Assembly: GCF_000340435.2 (NCBI RefSeq)
Contig: NZ_CP011883.2
Location: forward strand, 3,332,687-3,396,686
Reading direction: 5' to 3'
DNA length: 64,000 bases
Source: Mycobacterium haemophilum DSM 44634
GTDB taxonomy: Bacteria > Actinomycetota > Actinomycetes > Mycobacteriales > Mycobacteriaceae
The notes beneath the pieces are model-generated. The model saw only the letters and a program-made list of their open reading frames with translations, searched no databases and was not told where the DNA came from. The translations under genes were made by a program, and so were the position numbers. Within the stretch, counting starts at the first letter, position 1. Each line of letters starts with the position of its first letter. This document shows positions 8,736-17,898 of the stretch, one piece after another.

Positions 8736-8892
8736 GGTGCCTATGCGCTAACCTGTCCGGGCGTCACGGCGAGGGTGGATGGTGGTTTACCCAGACTTCC
8801 AGAGCACCGTTATCGACGGAGACCGACATAGACGTCGCGACCCTGGCCGTGCCCGGCGAACCTCAAGGCACAGAGCACACAGGAGCGACATC

Positions 8893-9546
8893 ATGGCTAA
8901 GTCAGCGGTCAACCAGCTGAGCGTCTCAGTGCGTACTAGCACCGGCAAAGGCGCGTCCCGCAGAGCCCGACGCGACGGCAAAGTTCCCGCCGTCCTCTAC
9001 GGCCACGGCGAGGAGCCGCAGCACCTGGAGTTGCCGGCACATGACTTCGCCGCCGTACTCCGACACGCCGGCACCAACGCGGTGCTCACCCTCGACATCG
9101 CCGGCAAAGAACAGCTGGCGTTGACCAAGGCAATCGACGTCCACCCGATCCGCCACACCATCATGCACGCCGATCTGCTGGTCGTGCGTCGCGGAGAAAA
9201 GGTCGTCGTCGAAGTCTCCGTGGAGGTCGAGGGCAACGCTGGACCCGACACCCTGGTCACCCAGGAGGCCAACACCATCGAGATCGAAGCCGAGGCGCTG
9301 TCGATTCCTGAGCAGTTGACGGTGTCCATCCAGGGCGCCGAAGCGGGTACCCAGTTCACCGCCGGGCAGATACCGCTGCCGACGGGCGTCACCCTTGTTT
9401 CGGACCCGGAGATGCTGGTGGTCAATGTGGTGAATGCGCCGACCGCCGCGCAGCTCGAGGCCGAGGGCGCAGGCGAGGCCGGCGAAGCCCCAGAAGTAGG
9501 AGCAGCAGCCGGCGAAGTCGAGGCCGCCGCAACCGAGTCCGAGTAG
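8893..9546 (+). CDS. rplY: 50S ribosomal protein L25/CTC type
   Basis: A 217-residue L25 of the long CTC type, binding 5S rRNA. The N-terminal L25 domain runs from LSVSVRTSTGKGASRRARR to about residue 95. A C-terminal TL5-like beta domain follows, then a Glu/Ala-rich tail. The frame is open upstream to 8779, but the ATG at 8893, preceded by CAGGAGCGAC, matches the known N-terminus. pth follows 12 bases downstream, the conserved rplY-pth pair. Confidence 0.96.
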   Translation: MAKSAVNQLSVSVRTSTGKGASRRARRDGKVPAVLYGHGEEPQHLELPAHDFAAVLRHAGTNAVLTLDIAGKEQLALTKAIDVHPIRHTIMHADLLVVRRGEKVVVEVSVEVEGNAGPDTLVTQEANTIEIEAEALSIPEQLTVSIQGAEAGTQFTAGQIPLPTGVTLVSDPEMLVVNVVNAPTAAQLEAEGAGEAGEAPEVGAAAGEVEAAATESE

Positions 9547-9558
9547 GCGGTTCGCGAG

Positions 9559-10134
9559 GTGGCCGAACCGCTTTTGGTGGTCGGCCTGGGCAACCCCGGA
9601 GACAACTATGCCCGCACCCGGCACAACGTCGGGTTTATGGTTGCCGACCTGCTCGCTGCGCGACTGGGCTCAAAATTCAAGGCGCATAAGCGTTCCGGCG
9701 CTGACGTCGTCAGCGGCCGGCTGGCCGGGTGCTCGGTGTTGGTGGCCAAGCCGCGCAGCTACATGAACGAGTCTGGCCGGCAGGTGGCGCCGCTGGCGAA
9801 GTTCTACTCGGTAGCGCCCGCGGATATCATCGTCGTCCACGACGATCTCGACCTCGACTTCGGCCGCATCCGGCTCAAGCTTGGCGGCGGCGAGGGTGGC
9901 CACAACGGGCTGCGCTCGGTGGCGACCGCGTTGGGTACCAAAGACTTTCAGCGGGTGCGTATTGGGATTGGTCGCCCGCCGGGCCGCAAAGACCCGGCGT
10001 CGTTCGTGTTGGAGAACTTCACCGCCGCCGAGCGCGTGCAGGTGCCTACCATCTGCGAGCAGGCTGCCGACGCCACCGAGTTGTTGGTCGAACTGGGTCT
10101 AGAGCCCGCGCAGAACCGCGTCCACGCCTGGTAG
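9559..10134 (+). CDS. pth: Peptidyl-tRNA hydrolase
   Basis: A 191-residue enzyme that releases peptides from peptidyl-tRNA dropped by stalled ribosomes. VVGLGNPGDNYARTRHNVGF contains the catalytic His22. VVHDDLDLDFG holds the catalytic Asp, and GGHNGLRS is the conserved loop. The start is a GTG at 9559. It is the downstream partner of rplY and of the same length as the M. tuberculosis enzyme. Confidence 0.97.
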   Translation: MAEPLLVVGLGNPGDNYARTRHNVGFMVADLLAARLGSKFKAHKRSGADVVSGRLAGCSVLVAKPRSYMNESGRQVAPLAKFYSVAPADIIVVHDDLDLDFGRIRLKLGGGEGGHNGLRSVATALGTKDFQRVRIGIGRPPGRKDPASFVLENFTAAERVQVPTICEQAADATELLVELGLEPAQNRVHAW

Positions 10135-10190
10135 CCGCCGGCCTCAGCTGCGCTTCGCGTCGCCAGCGCGCGTGTCCGTACAACGACACG

Positions 10191-10213
10191 CCGCAAACCA
10201 TGGCAGTTTGCGG
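10191..10213. terminator. Hairpin between convergent pth and pks16
   Basis: An 8-bp perfect stem (CCGCAAAC / GTTTGCGG) around a 7-base loop lies between the stops of pth (+) and pks16 (-). It could terminate both transcripts. There is no clear U-tract, as is common in mycobacteria. Confidence 0.5.
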
Positions 10214-10231
10214 TCGCTCGCTGCAAAGAAT

Positions 10232-11866
10232 TTACGTGACGAGGGTGACGGAATTGGCCCGCCGCAGCTTGCCCGACGGCGTCTTCGGAATGGTGCCCGG
10301 GCCGAGAACCACCACGTTGCGCGGCCGCACGTCCACCTCTTTGAGCACCTCGTGCGCCACCTGATGCTCGATGCGGCGCACCTCGGCGGTGTCCTCGAAG
10401 GCGTTCGACTCGACAGCCACAGCGAAGGTCTCACGCGAATGTCCGGCGTCGAGTCGCACGGCCACCGCGCAACCCGGGCGAACACCGTCGACCCGGCCCG
10501 CCGCCCGCTCGATGTCGGTCGGGTAGACATTGCGGCCGGCCATGATGATGACGTCCTTGACCCGACCGCACACCACGACGTGACCGTTTTCCATCCGGTA
10601 GCCGAGATCGCCGGTGTCATACCACCCGTGTTGGTCCTGCGCCGGCATGAACCCGCCCATCGTGAGATAACCCGGTGTCAGCGACTCACCACGCAGCTCG
10701 ATCACGCCGACACCCCGAGACGGCAGCACGTTGCCGTCTTCGTCGACGATGCGGGCCTCGATGCCGTGCAACAGCGGCCCCAGTGAGGCCAGCCGACGGG
10801 TATTGCCCTTGGTAGCCGGCACTGCACGGCGCAGCGCGGCAAGTAGGTCGGCATCCACCTCGTCCACCACTAAGCCCGCGTTGCATTCGGAGAACGACAC
10901 CGCCAGCGTGGTCTCGGCCATGCCGTAGGCGGGCAGAATCGCCTCCGGCTTGAGCCCAAACGGGGCGCCGGCATCGCACAGGTCCTCAACGTCGGCCGGG
11001 TCCACGGGCTCGGCACCCGACAGCGCGAAACGCAGCGTCGACAGGTCGAATTGTCCGGGTTTCGCCTGCTTGCGCAGCCGCTTGGCGAACAAGGCGTAGG
11101 CGAAGTTAGGGGCGGCCGTCATTGTCCCCTTGTACTTGTCGATCAATTTGGCCCACAGCAGAGTGTCGCGCAGGAAGTCCATCGGGGTGACTTTGACCAG
11201 CTCGGCACCGAAGTACATCGGTACCGTCAAAAACCCGATCATCCCCATGTCGTGAAAACACGGCAGCCAGCTGACCATCACGTCTTTCTCGACGTCGTAC
11301 TGGGCGCCGATGAACATCGCCTCGGCATTGGAATGCACGTTGCGATGGGTGATCTGAACGGCTTTCGGCGACCCAGTGGATCCAGACGTCAGCTGCATTA
11401 ACGCCAGATCGTCCTCGTCAGTCTCGATCGGGTCGACCGGATCGGCTGCCAGCAGCTGCTCGACGGTGACCACTTTGATGCCGCGCTCCTCGAGCACCGG
11501 CATGGCAGGCATGAACGGATCGGAGACGATGACCGCCTTGGCCTCGATCATGTCGATGACGGTCGTGGTGTCTTCCGCCCATACCGCTAGGTCGGTCCGC
11601 GGGGTGGGCTGATGCAGCATGGTCAGACTGGCGCCGCGCATCCATAACCCTTGTGCGGTCGGAGCAATCTCGACCGGCGCGCCTGCCAGCACACCGACTG
11701 CGTCGCCGTGGCCTACGCCGACACCTGCCAACCCACCGGCTATCCGACGAGCGCGCTCATGCACCTCGCCCCAGGTGTGGCGAACCGGGTTGTGTGGCTC
11801 ACCCGTCACCATGCCCTTGGAGGACTCGCGGGCGTTGCGGAACATCTTTTCGGTAAACCTGCTCAC
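10232..11866 (-). CDS. pks16: Acyl-CoA/acyl-AMP synthetase (Pks16, FadD-like)
   Basis: A 544-residue adenylate-forming enzyme, the same length as H37Rv Rv1013, which is named pks16 but is a FadD-type ligase and not a polyketide synthase. The AMP-binding motif LTSGSTGSPKA, the A5-like YGMAETTLAVSF, YDTGDLGY and the C-terminal KTPSGKLRR lysine motif are all present, so it should be catalytically competent. The fatty-acid substrate is unknown. It is transcribed towards pth from the 285-bp space before ispE. Confidence 0.9.
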   Translation of the reverse strand: MSRFTEKMFRNARESSKGMVTGEPHNPVRHTWGEVHERARRIAGGLAGVGVGHGDAVGVLAGAPVEIAPTAQGLWMRGASLTMLHQPTPRTDLAVWAEDTTTVIDMIEAKAVIVSDPFMPAMPVLEERGIKVVTVEQLLAADPVDPIETDEDDLALMQLTSGSTGSPKAVQITHRNVHSNAEAMFIGAQYDVEKDVMVSWLPCFHDMGMIGFLTVPMYFGAELVKVTPMDFLRDTLLWAKLIDKYKGTMTAAPNFAYALFAKRLRKQAKPGQFDLSTLRFALSGAEPVDPADVEDLCDAGAPFGLKPEAILPAYGMAETTLAVSFSECNAGLVVDEVDADLLAALRRAVPATKGNTRRLASLGPLLHGIEARIVDEDGNVLPSRGVGVIELRGESLTPGYLTMGGFMPAQDQHGWYDTGDLGYRMENGHVVVCGRVKDVIIMAGRNVYPTDIERAAGRVDGVRPGCAVAVRLDAGHSRETFAVAVESNAFEDTAEVRRIEHQVAHEVLKEVDVRPRNVVVLGPGTIPKTPSGKLRRANSVTLVT

Positions 11867-12151
11867 AAACCCTCCTCAGTTCCGGTGTTTCCCCCAAGGG
11901 CCTGGAATCTCATGTTCCACCTGCCGGACGTCGCTGTGTAGCAGGCACGCGTGCACAGTTGGGGAGCGGTTAGGTCTCGAATCAGCGATGAGCCGACGGT
12001 CCGGCGATTCGTTAACTGCCCGCCGGCGTACCCGGCGGGCAGCAACGCTACGTACTCTTGCGTATCGATACTCGTCACCGCCGAGTATCTTAAACTCCTC
12101 TTAAGTAACTGCCAAACGCTGACTGGGTTTGAGTTAGATTTCACACATCGT
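11867..12151. other. Non-coding space upstream of pks16
   Basis: It contains the pks16 promoter region by position and the ispE 3' flank. A short AT-rich inverted motif, CTTAAACTCCTCTTAAG, is near 12088-12104. I see no convincing gene, RNA or repeat. Confidence 0.4.
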
Positions 12152-13111
12152 TCAGACCTCGGTCATCGGCGCGGGTACCACGCGGGCACCGGGTACCGGC
12201 CCGGTAGCGACCCGAACAGTGCGGCACACACCCGCCCCTGACAACTGCGCGCCAACATCGATCGCCGAGGTCGCCGAGGCACACAGGAACGCGCAGGTCG
12301 GACCCGAGCCAGACACGATGCCCGCGAGCGCACCCGCGTCCACACCGGCGCGTAGCGCACGCCGCAGCGCCGGGTCCAAGCTGACCGCGGCCGCTTGCAA
12401 TTCGTTGCCCAGCAGCGGCGCCAACTGCTCGGGATCGCCGGCGGCCAGGGCGGCCAACACCGGCCCGGGTTCGGCCAGCCGTGGTGGCTTTCCGACGTCC
12501 CTGAGCCGGTCCAGCTCGGCGTACACCGCCGGCGTGTGCAGACCGCTGTCGGCGAACGCCAGCACCCAGTGGAACGTGTCGCGGGACAACACGGTGGCTA
12601 GCTCCTCGCCGCGACCGGTCCCCAGCGCGGTACCACCATGTAGCGCGAACGGCACGTCGCTACCTAGCTTCGCCGCGAGCATGCGCAAGTCGCGACGGGG
12701 CACGCCGAGTTCCCACAATGAGTTCATCGCAACCAACACCGCGGCCGCATCGGCGCTGCCGCCCGCCATCCCACCGGCCACCGGAATGGACTTGTCGATC
12801 AAGATCGAAACGTCCGGCGCTCGGCCAACGTGCTCGGCCATGAGCTCGGCCGCCTGCCAGGCGATGTTGCGTTCGTCAGTGGGCACGTGGTCGGCACCCT
12901 CGCCGACGAGCTCGAGCGACAGCACGTCGGCGTTGCGCACCGTCACCTCGTCGACCAGCGACACGGCATGGAAAACCGTCGTCAGCTCGTGGTAGCCATC
13001 GTCGCGGCGATCACCGACAGCGAGGTAAAGATTGACCTTTCCGGGCACCTGAACGGTGACCGACCCGGTGGGCACCCACTGTGTAGCGGTGTTGCCATCA
13101 GACGCGGACAC
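12152..13111 (-). CDS. ispE: 4-diphosphocytidyl-2-C-methyl-D-erythritol kinase
   Basis: A GHMP kinase of the MEP isoprenoid pathway that phosphorylates CDP-methylerythritol. Seen are VPGKVNLYLAVGDRRDDGYH (substrate binding), the ATP loop PVAGGMAGGSADAA and the C-terminal GSGPTCAF motif. It is 319 residues from the first ATG. The M. tuberculosis form starts nearer MPTGSVTV-like sequence (about 306 residues), so an internal GTG start is possible. It is the third gene of the rpfB-ksgA-ispE operon. Confidence 0.96.
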   Translation of the reverse strand: MSASDGNTATQWVPTGSVTVQVPGKVNLYLAVGDRRDDGYHELTTVFHAVSLVDEVTVRNADVLSLELVGEGADHVPTDERNIAWQAAELMAEHVGRAPDVSILIDKSIPVAGGMAGGSADAAAVLVAMNSLWELGVPRRDLRMLAAKLGSDVPFALHGGTALGTGRGEELATVLSRDTFHWVLAFADSGLHTPAVYAELDRLRDVGKPPRLAEPGPVLAALAAGDPEQLAPLLGNELQAAAVSLDPALRRALRAGVDAGALAGIVSGSGPTCAFLCASATSAIDVGAQLSGAGVCRTVRVATGPVPGARVVPAPMTEV

Positions 13112-13148
13112 CGCAGCAGACTATCGCTGCGGGCAACCAACCCGCCCG

Positions 13149-14225
13149 TCAGCTCGCCGAAGCTTGCCCTGAAGCGGGCCGCACCGCCGCGTCCTGGCTA
13201 CTGTCGTCCCGATCATCGGAACGTTGCAGCAGTCGCACGAAGTCGTCGATGGACAGCGTCTCACCGCGACGGGCAGGATCGATGCTAGCGGCAAGCAATC
13301 GATTCGCTGACTCGTTGCCCGAACCCGCCCACTCCACAAACGCGTTGCGAGCTGTCTTGCGCCGCTGAGCGAATGCGATGTCCACCAGTTCGAATACCTG
13401 CCGACGGAAGGCTTCATCGGTCGGCCACGGCGAGGTCTCATAGCGATCGACGCGTACCAAACCGGAAAAGACGCGGGGAATCGGCCAGAAAACAGTCGGC
13501 GACACCATGCCGCAGCGCTGGACCCGGCCGAAGAAGCGCAGCTTGACGCTGGGCACGCCGTAATCCTTGCCACCCGGCTCGGCGGCAAGCCGTTCGGCGA
13601 CCTCGGCCTGCACCATCACCGTCACGGTCCGGATGGACGGGAACTCGGCGAGCAGATGCAATAACGCCGGAACCGCAACGTTGTACGGCAGGTTGGCAAC
13701 TAAGGCCGTCGGGTCTGTAGCCAGATCACCACGGCGAAGAGATAAAACGTCGCGGTTGCACACCGTGAGCCGGTGGATCTCACTGGGCTGGATGAGTGAC
13801 GACCCACTGCGCCCGGCTCCGCCGCGCTTGCGATCATCACTGGGCTCGATGAGTGACGACCCACTGCGCCCGGCTCCGCCGCGCTTGCGATCATCACTGT
13901 TTGAATGCTCGGCAACCGTCTGCGGCAACCGACCCGCCAACACTGGGTCGATTTCGATGGCGCTGACGGCAGCGCCGCGGTCCAGCAATGCCAGCGTGAG
14001 CGATCCCAGGCCAGGACCAACCTCCAAAACGACGTCAGACCGGTTCACTCCAGAGGTCGCAACCACACGTCGCACCGTGTTGGCGTCGTGCACGAAATTT
14101 TGGCCGAGAGATTTCCGTGGCCGAAATTCGAGTTCCTTGGCCAGCCGCCTGATCTCGGTACGCCCGAGCAGCCGGATGGTCAGCGCGCACCCGCTCTCCC
14201 GCTGCATACTGGCCACGCACCCCAT
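13149..14225 (-). CDS. ksgA: 16S rRNA dimethyladenosine methyltransferase with repeat insertion
   Basis: KsgA/RsmA dimethylates two adjacent adenines near the 3' end of 16S rRNA during 30S maturation. PRKSLGQNFVHD, the SAM motif VLEVGPGLGSLT and the catalytic NLPYNVAVP are present. The protein is 358 residues against about 317 in M. tuberculosis. The extra length is two 19-residue repeats (DDRKRGGAGRSGSSLI plus three residues) between VAEHSNS and EIHRLTV, encoded by 57-bp DNA repeats. The frame starts at 14225 and overlaps the end of rpfB; an ATG at 14207 is an alternative. It sits between rpfB and ispE. Confidence 0.94.
   Translation of the reverse strand: MGCVASMQRESGCALTIRLLGRTEIRRLAKELEFRPRKSLGQNFVHDANTVRRVVATSGVNRSDVVLEVGPGLGSLTLALLDRGAAVSAIEIDPVLAGRLPQTVAEHSNSDDRKRGGAGRSGSSLIEPSDDRKRGGAGRSGSSLIQPSEIHRLTVCNRDVLSLRRGDLATDPTALVANLPYNVAVPALLHLLAEFPSIRTVTVMVQAEVAERLAAEPGGKDYGVPSVKLRFFGRVQRCGMVSPTVFWPIPRVFSGLVRVDRYETSPWPTDEAFRRQVFELVDIAFAQRRKTARNAFVEWAGSGNESANRLLAASIDPARRGETLSIDDFVRLLQRSDDRDDSSQDAAVRPASGQASAS
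13781..13894. repeat. Two tandem 57-bp repeats inside ksgA
   Basis: Units at 13781-13837 and 13838-13894 are identical except for one or two bases, and a few bases of a third unit follow. Because 57 is a multiple of 3 the ksgA frame is kept. The core GCCCGGCTCCGCCGCGCTTG resembles a GC-rich sequence dispersed in mycobacterial intergenic regions (from memory). Here it is coding. Confidence 0.95.
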
Positions 14226-15268
14226 CCTTGGCGTGCCCGCGTCACCTCGGCAACCGCGATCTGCTCTTCCCGGGTGGCAAGGTCGGCACGGGGCGCATAT
14301 CGCAGCCCGCCGTTGGCTGCCCAGGTGCTCTGGTCGAACTGCACACCGCCGTAATACCCGTTACCGGTGTTGATCGCCCAGTTGCCACCGGCCTCGCAGC
14401 CCGCAATAGCGTCCCAGATGGACCCGTCGCTCACCGGGGGCACCTCAGTACCGGGCTTGGTGCCCACCCGCATCACCGCTTCGCGGGCCGGCTCCACCAC
14501 AACGTTGGCGACCGGCAGCCGGCCGGTCTCGACACCGTTGACTGTGGCCACCGCGAACGTCACATCCTGGGTGCCGGGGGTGCCCGGGTCCTCGACGACC
14601 ACGCGGCTGACGTTCATCTCCGGGTCCTCGATACGACGGGAGTTCGGGGGCAGCGGAATCCGCTCGATGACCCTTTCGATGCGGTTACGGGTCACCTGGA
14701 TCTGCATACCCTCCACGATCGGCGACGTCGCGCTCGGCGCGACCTGATCGCTCGCTAGCAGCGGCATACCGGCGGCGGCCAGCAGCCCACCGACATCCGG
14801 CGCCGGCAGATGCACCGTGCGCACCGCGCCGCCGTCGTTGATCTGGACCGTTTTGGCGCTGACGACGGGCAGCGCCATCCCCGTCAGCGGAACACGGCTG
14901 CCGCGAGACGCCGCGACCGGAGCCGTGTCGGTCATCGCAAGTTGGGCCAGCGCCTCGTCCACGGTGGATGCCGTCGTCCACACCTGCTGGACGTCCTTGC
15001 CGTCCAGTGAAATCTCTAGTGGCCGGCTGCGCCGCAACACAATGTTGTCGGCGTCATGAACCGCGACATCAGCGGCGGGATACAGGTCATCACGCTCACC
15101 GACGGCGAACCCGTTCTCCTGGACGATGTCAATCACCCGCGACTTCATGGTCGTCACCCGCATCGCGGTTCCGTCGACGGTCAATGTCACCGTCTTGGAG
15201 GTGGCGACCGCGTAACCGCCGGCGAACGCGAGGACCAAAAGCAGCCCCCCAACGACGAGCCGCAGCAT
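14180..15268 (-). CDS. rpfB: Resuscitation-promoting factor RpfB
   Basis: A secreted or envelope-anchored lytic transglycosylase-like factor that cleaves peptidoglycan and revives dormant cells. The order is N-terminal membrane/signal segment (LVVGGLLLVLAFAGGYAVA), three DUF348 repeats, a G5 domain (about residues 195-275) and the C-terminal Rpf domain with WDAIAGCEAGGNWAINTGNG carrying the catalytic Glu. From the ATG at 15268 it is 362 residues, the M. tuberculosis length; a GTG at 15310 would add 14 residues. It is first in the rpfB-ksgA-ispE operon, preceded by a leader with a terminator-like hairpin. Confidence 0.97.
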   Translation of the reverse strand: MLRLVVGGLLLVLAFAGGYAVATSKTVTLTVDGTAMRVTTMKSRVIDIVQENGFAVGERDDLYPAADVAVHDADNIVLRRSRPLEISLDGKDVQQVWTTASTVDEALAQLAMTDTAPVAASRGSRVPLTGMALPVVSAKTVQINDGGAVRTVHLPAPDVGGLLAAAGMPLLASDQVAPSATSPIVEGMQIQVTRNRIERVIERIPLPPNSRRIEDPEMNVSRVVVEDPGTPGTQDVTFAVATVNGVETGRLPVANVVVEPAREAVMRVGTKPGTEVPPVSDGSIWDAIAGCEAGGNWAINTGNGYYGGVQFDQSTWAANGGLRYAPRADLATREEQIAVAEVTRARQGWGAWPVCSGRAGAR

Positions 15269-15367
15269 CGGCGACGGGGTCTGGTGAAGCTTTGTGAGTA
15301 CGTTCAACACTCGCCTATCCCGACCTCAGCAACCAATTCATCGACCTTTTCATCGACCTTTTCGGCT

Positions 15368-15401
15368 CAAAAATTACAAAATGGGCCCACAGGCCCACCA
15401 T
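15368..15401 (-). terminator. Intrinsic terminator-like hairpin in the rpfB leader
   Basis: Read on the minus strand: TGGTGGGCC, a TGT loop, GGGCCCA, then TTTTGTAATTTTT. This is a strong GC stem followed by a U-rich tract, rare in mycobacteria. It lies between tatD and rpfB on the transcribed strand, so it would stop transcription before rpfB unless relieved. An RNA-switch leader has been described upstream of M. tuberculosis rpfB. The match to that device is inferred from position and form. Confidence 0.7.
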
Positions 15402-15467
15402 TCGATAACAAGACGGTAACGAACTGGCCAATGCGGAGCAACTCTGACACCGAAGCTGTAGGGGAAA

Positions 15468-16328
15468 TCACGCGGATGCTGGCCCCAGTCCGTAGACACG
15501 TCGAGCATTGCTGGTGGTGATGTGAGCCAACTCCTCAGGTGCGCGGTCTGCCAGTTCAGCGACCGCCCGAACAGTGTAAGGCAGGCAGTAGGGCTCGTTC
15601 GCTAGGCCGCGGTGGGGATGCGGGGTCAAAAATGGCGCGTCGGTTTCCACCAGAAGCTGCTGCGCTGGGATCAACGGAACGGCTTCCCGCAGGGCACGAG
15701 CGTTACGGAAGCTCACCGTCCCGGACAAGCTGAGCAGCCACCCGGCGGCTACGCAGCGGCGGGCCATCGCAGCGTCCGACGAAAAGCAGTGAAAGATCAC
15801 CTGGTCGGGGGCGCCCTCGGCGCGCAACACGTCGAGCACCTCCACGTCGGCTTGCCGGTTGTGGATCATCAGCGGTTTGCCGCATCGCTTGGCCAAGTCG
15901 ATATGCCAAGCGAACGCCTCACGTTGCACGTCAGGTGGGGCACAGCCGTCGAGGCGGCCGGGCCAATACAGATCCATACCGGTCTCGCCGACAGCCACCA
16001 CCCGCGGATGGGCCGCCAGTTGTTCGATCTCGGCCCGAGCGGCATCGGTGAGCGCGGTTGCGCGCGTCGGGTGCAACGCCACCGCCGCGTACACCCGCCG
16101 GTCCCACTCGGCGGCCGCGGTGACCCAGCGCGCGGAGTCCAAGTCGTCGGCGATGGTGACGACCGCAACCACACCGACCGCCGCGGCTCGCTGGGCGATG
16201 GCTTTCACGTCATCAGCCGTGCGGGCGCCGCACGCGTCGAGGTGGGTATGGGCGTCGATCAACGGCGACAGGGGTTCCGGAGCGGGAGGCGCGTCTTGAT
16301 TGGCTGAGCGGTGAGAAGTCACGCGCAC
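15468..16328 (-). CDS. tatD: TatD-family metal-dependent DNase
   Basis: A TIM-barrel metal-dependent hydrolase of the TatD family (3'-5' DNase activity in characterised members). The metal ligands are visible: DAHTHLD near the N-terminus, GETGMDLYW, MIHNRQA, HCFSS and ETDAPFLTPHPHRG. It is 286 residues from the first start; the family core begins at LIDAHTHLD (residue 23), so a shorter start is possible. It lies upstream of rpfB, divergent from metS. Confidence 0.93.
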   Translation of the reverse strand: MRVTSHRSANQDAPPAPEPLSPLIDAHTHLDACGARTADDVKAIAQRAAAVGVVAVVTIADDLDSARWVTAAAEWDRRVYAAVALHPTRATALTDAARAEIEQLAAHPRVVAVGETGMDLYWPGRLDGCAPPDVQREAFAWHIDLAKRCGKPLMIHNRQADVEVLDVLRAEGAPDQVIFHCFSSDAAMARRCVAAGWLLSLSGTVSFRNARALREAVPLIPAQQLLVETDAPFLTPHPHRGLANEPYCLPYTVRAVAELADRAPEELAHITTSNARRVYGLGPASA

Positions 16329-16347
16329 ACAATAGGGTGGAGTCTCG

Positions 16348-17898
16348 ATGAGGCCCTATTACGTCACCACCGCCATCACGTACCCGAACGCCGCGCCGCA
16401 CCTGGGGCACGCCTACGAGTACATCGCCACCGACGCCATCGCGCGGTTCAAGCGGCTGGACGGCTTCGACGTGCGCTTCCTGACCGGAACCGACGAACAC
16501 GGTCTCAAGGTCGCGCAGGCCGCGGCGGCCGAGGGGCTGCCCACCGCTGAATTGGCTCGTCGCAATTCCGATGTGTTCCAACGCCTACAGGAGCGGTTGA
16601 ACATCTCCTTCGACCGATTCATCCGCACCACCGACGCCGACCACCATGAGGCGTCCAAGGAGATCTGGTGTCGCATGTTCGCCGCCGGCGACATCTACCA
16701 GGACGCCTACTCGGGTTGGTACTCGGTGCGTGATGAACGATTCTTCGTCGAATCGGAGACCCAGGTTGTCGACGGGACCCGGATCGCCGTGGAGACCGGA
16801 ACCCCGGTCACCTGGACCGAGGAGCAGACCTTTTTCTTCCGGCTGTCGGCGTATGCCGACAAGCTGCTGGCCCACTATAAGGCCAACCCGGACTTCATCG
16901 CGCCCGAGGTGCGGCGCAACGAGGTAATCAGCTTTGTCTCCGGCGGACTGCGGGATCTGTCCATCTCGCGCACCTCGTTCGACTGGGGGGTGCAGGTCCC
17001 CGACCATCCGGACCATGTCATGTACGTCTGGGTCGACGCGTTGACCAACTACCTCACCGGGGCCGGCTTCCCCGACACCGACTCGGAGTTGTTCCGCCGC
17101 TACTGGCCCGCCGATTTACACATGATCGGCAAGGACATCATCAGGTTTCACACGGTCTACTGGCCGGCGTTTTTGATGTCGGCCGGAATCGAGCTGCCGC
17201 GCAGGGTTTTCGCGCACGGGTTTCTGCTCAACCGCGGCGAGAAGATGAGCAAGTCGGTGGGCAATATCGTCGACCCGGCGGCCCTCGTCGATACGTTCGG
17301 TGTTGATCAGGTGCGTTACTTCTTGCTGCGCGAGGTGCCGTTCGGCCAGGACGGCAGTTACAGCGACGAGGCGATCATCACCCGGATTAATACCGACCTG
17401 GCCAACGAGCTCGGCAATCTGGCCCAACGGTCGTTGTCGATGGTGGCCAAGAACCTGGGCGGGGTGGTGCCGGAACCCGGCGAGTTCACCTCCGCCGACA
17501 CGGCGCTACTCACAGCGGCCGACGGCTTGTTGGAGCGGGTACGCGGCAGTTTTGACTCGCAGGCGATGCACCTGGCCTTGGAAGCCATTTGGCTGATGCT
17601 CGGCGATGCGAACAAGTACTTTTCGGCGCAACAGCCCTGGGTCTTGCGCAAGAGCGAGTCCGAAGCGGATCAGGCCAGGTTCCGTACCGTCCTCTACACG
17701 ACCTGCGAGGCGGTGCGAATTGCGGCGTTGCTCGTCCAGCCCGTCATGCCGGAATCGGCCGGCACGATGTTGGACTTGCTTGGCCAGGGCCAAGACCAAC
17801 GGGCGTTCACTGCCGTCGGTGTGCGGCTGGCCCCCGGCACAGTGCTGCCGCCACCCACCGGTGTGTTCCCCCGCTACCAGCCTTCCGAAGTCGAGTGA
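16348..17898 (+). CDS. metG: Methionyl-tRNA synthetase
   Basis: A 516-residue class I synthetase charging tRNA-Met (called metS in M. tuberculosis). The HIGH motif appears as PHLGH and the KMSKS loop as GEKMSKSVGN. The WVDALTNYLTG and anticodon-binding helical regions are complete. No zinc-knuckle Cys cluster is seen, consistent with the short actinobacterial type. The stop at 17896-17898 lies inside the first unit of a 60-bp tandem repeat, so the last residues are repeat-encoded. Confidence 0.97.
   Translation: MRPYYVTTAITYPNAAPHLGHAYEYIATDAIARFKRLDGFDVRFLTGTDEHGLKVAQAAAAEGLPTAELARRNSDVFQRLQERLNISFDRFIRTTDADHHEASKEIWCRMFAAGDIYQDAYSGWYSVRDERFFVESETQVVDGTRIAVETGTPVTWTEEQTFFFRLSAYADKLLAHYKANPDFIAPEVRRNEVISFVSGGLRDLSISRTSFDWGVQVPDHPDHVMYVWVDALTNYLTGAGFPDTDSELFRRYWPADLHMIGKDIIRFHTVYWPAFLMSAGIELPRRVFAHGFLLNRGEKMSKSVGNIVDPAALVDTFGVDQVRYFLLREVPFGQDGSYSDEAIITRINTDLANELGNLAQRSLSMVAKNLGGVVPEPGEFTSADTALLTAADGLLERVRGSFDSQAMHLALEAIWLMLGDANKYFSAQQPWVLRKSESEADQARFRTVLYTTCEAVRIAALLVQPVMPESAGTMLDLLGQGQDQRAFTAVGVRLAPGTVLPPPTGVFPRYQPSEVE

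Noticed and set aside
10232..11866. Polyketide synthase (from the pks16 name)
   Set aside because: It has only an adenylating domain; no ketosynthase, acyltransferase or carrier domains are present.
12219..12995. 258-codon frame antisense to ispE
   Set aside because: It mirrors the ispE codon pattern and has low-complexity Ser/Ala/Pro composition; a shadow.
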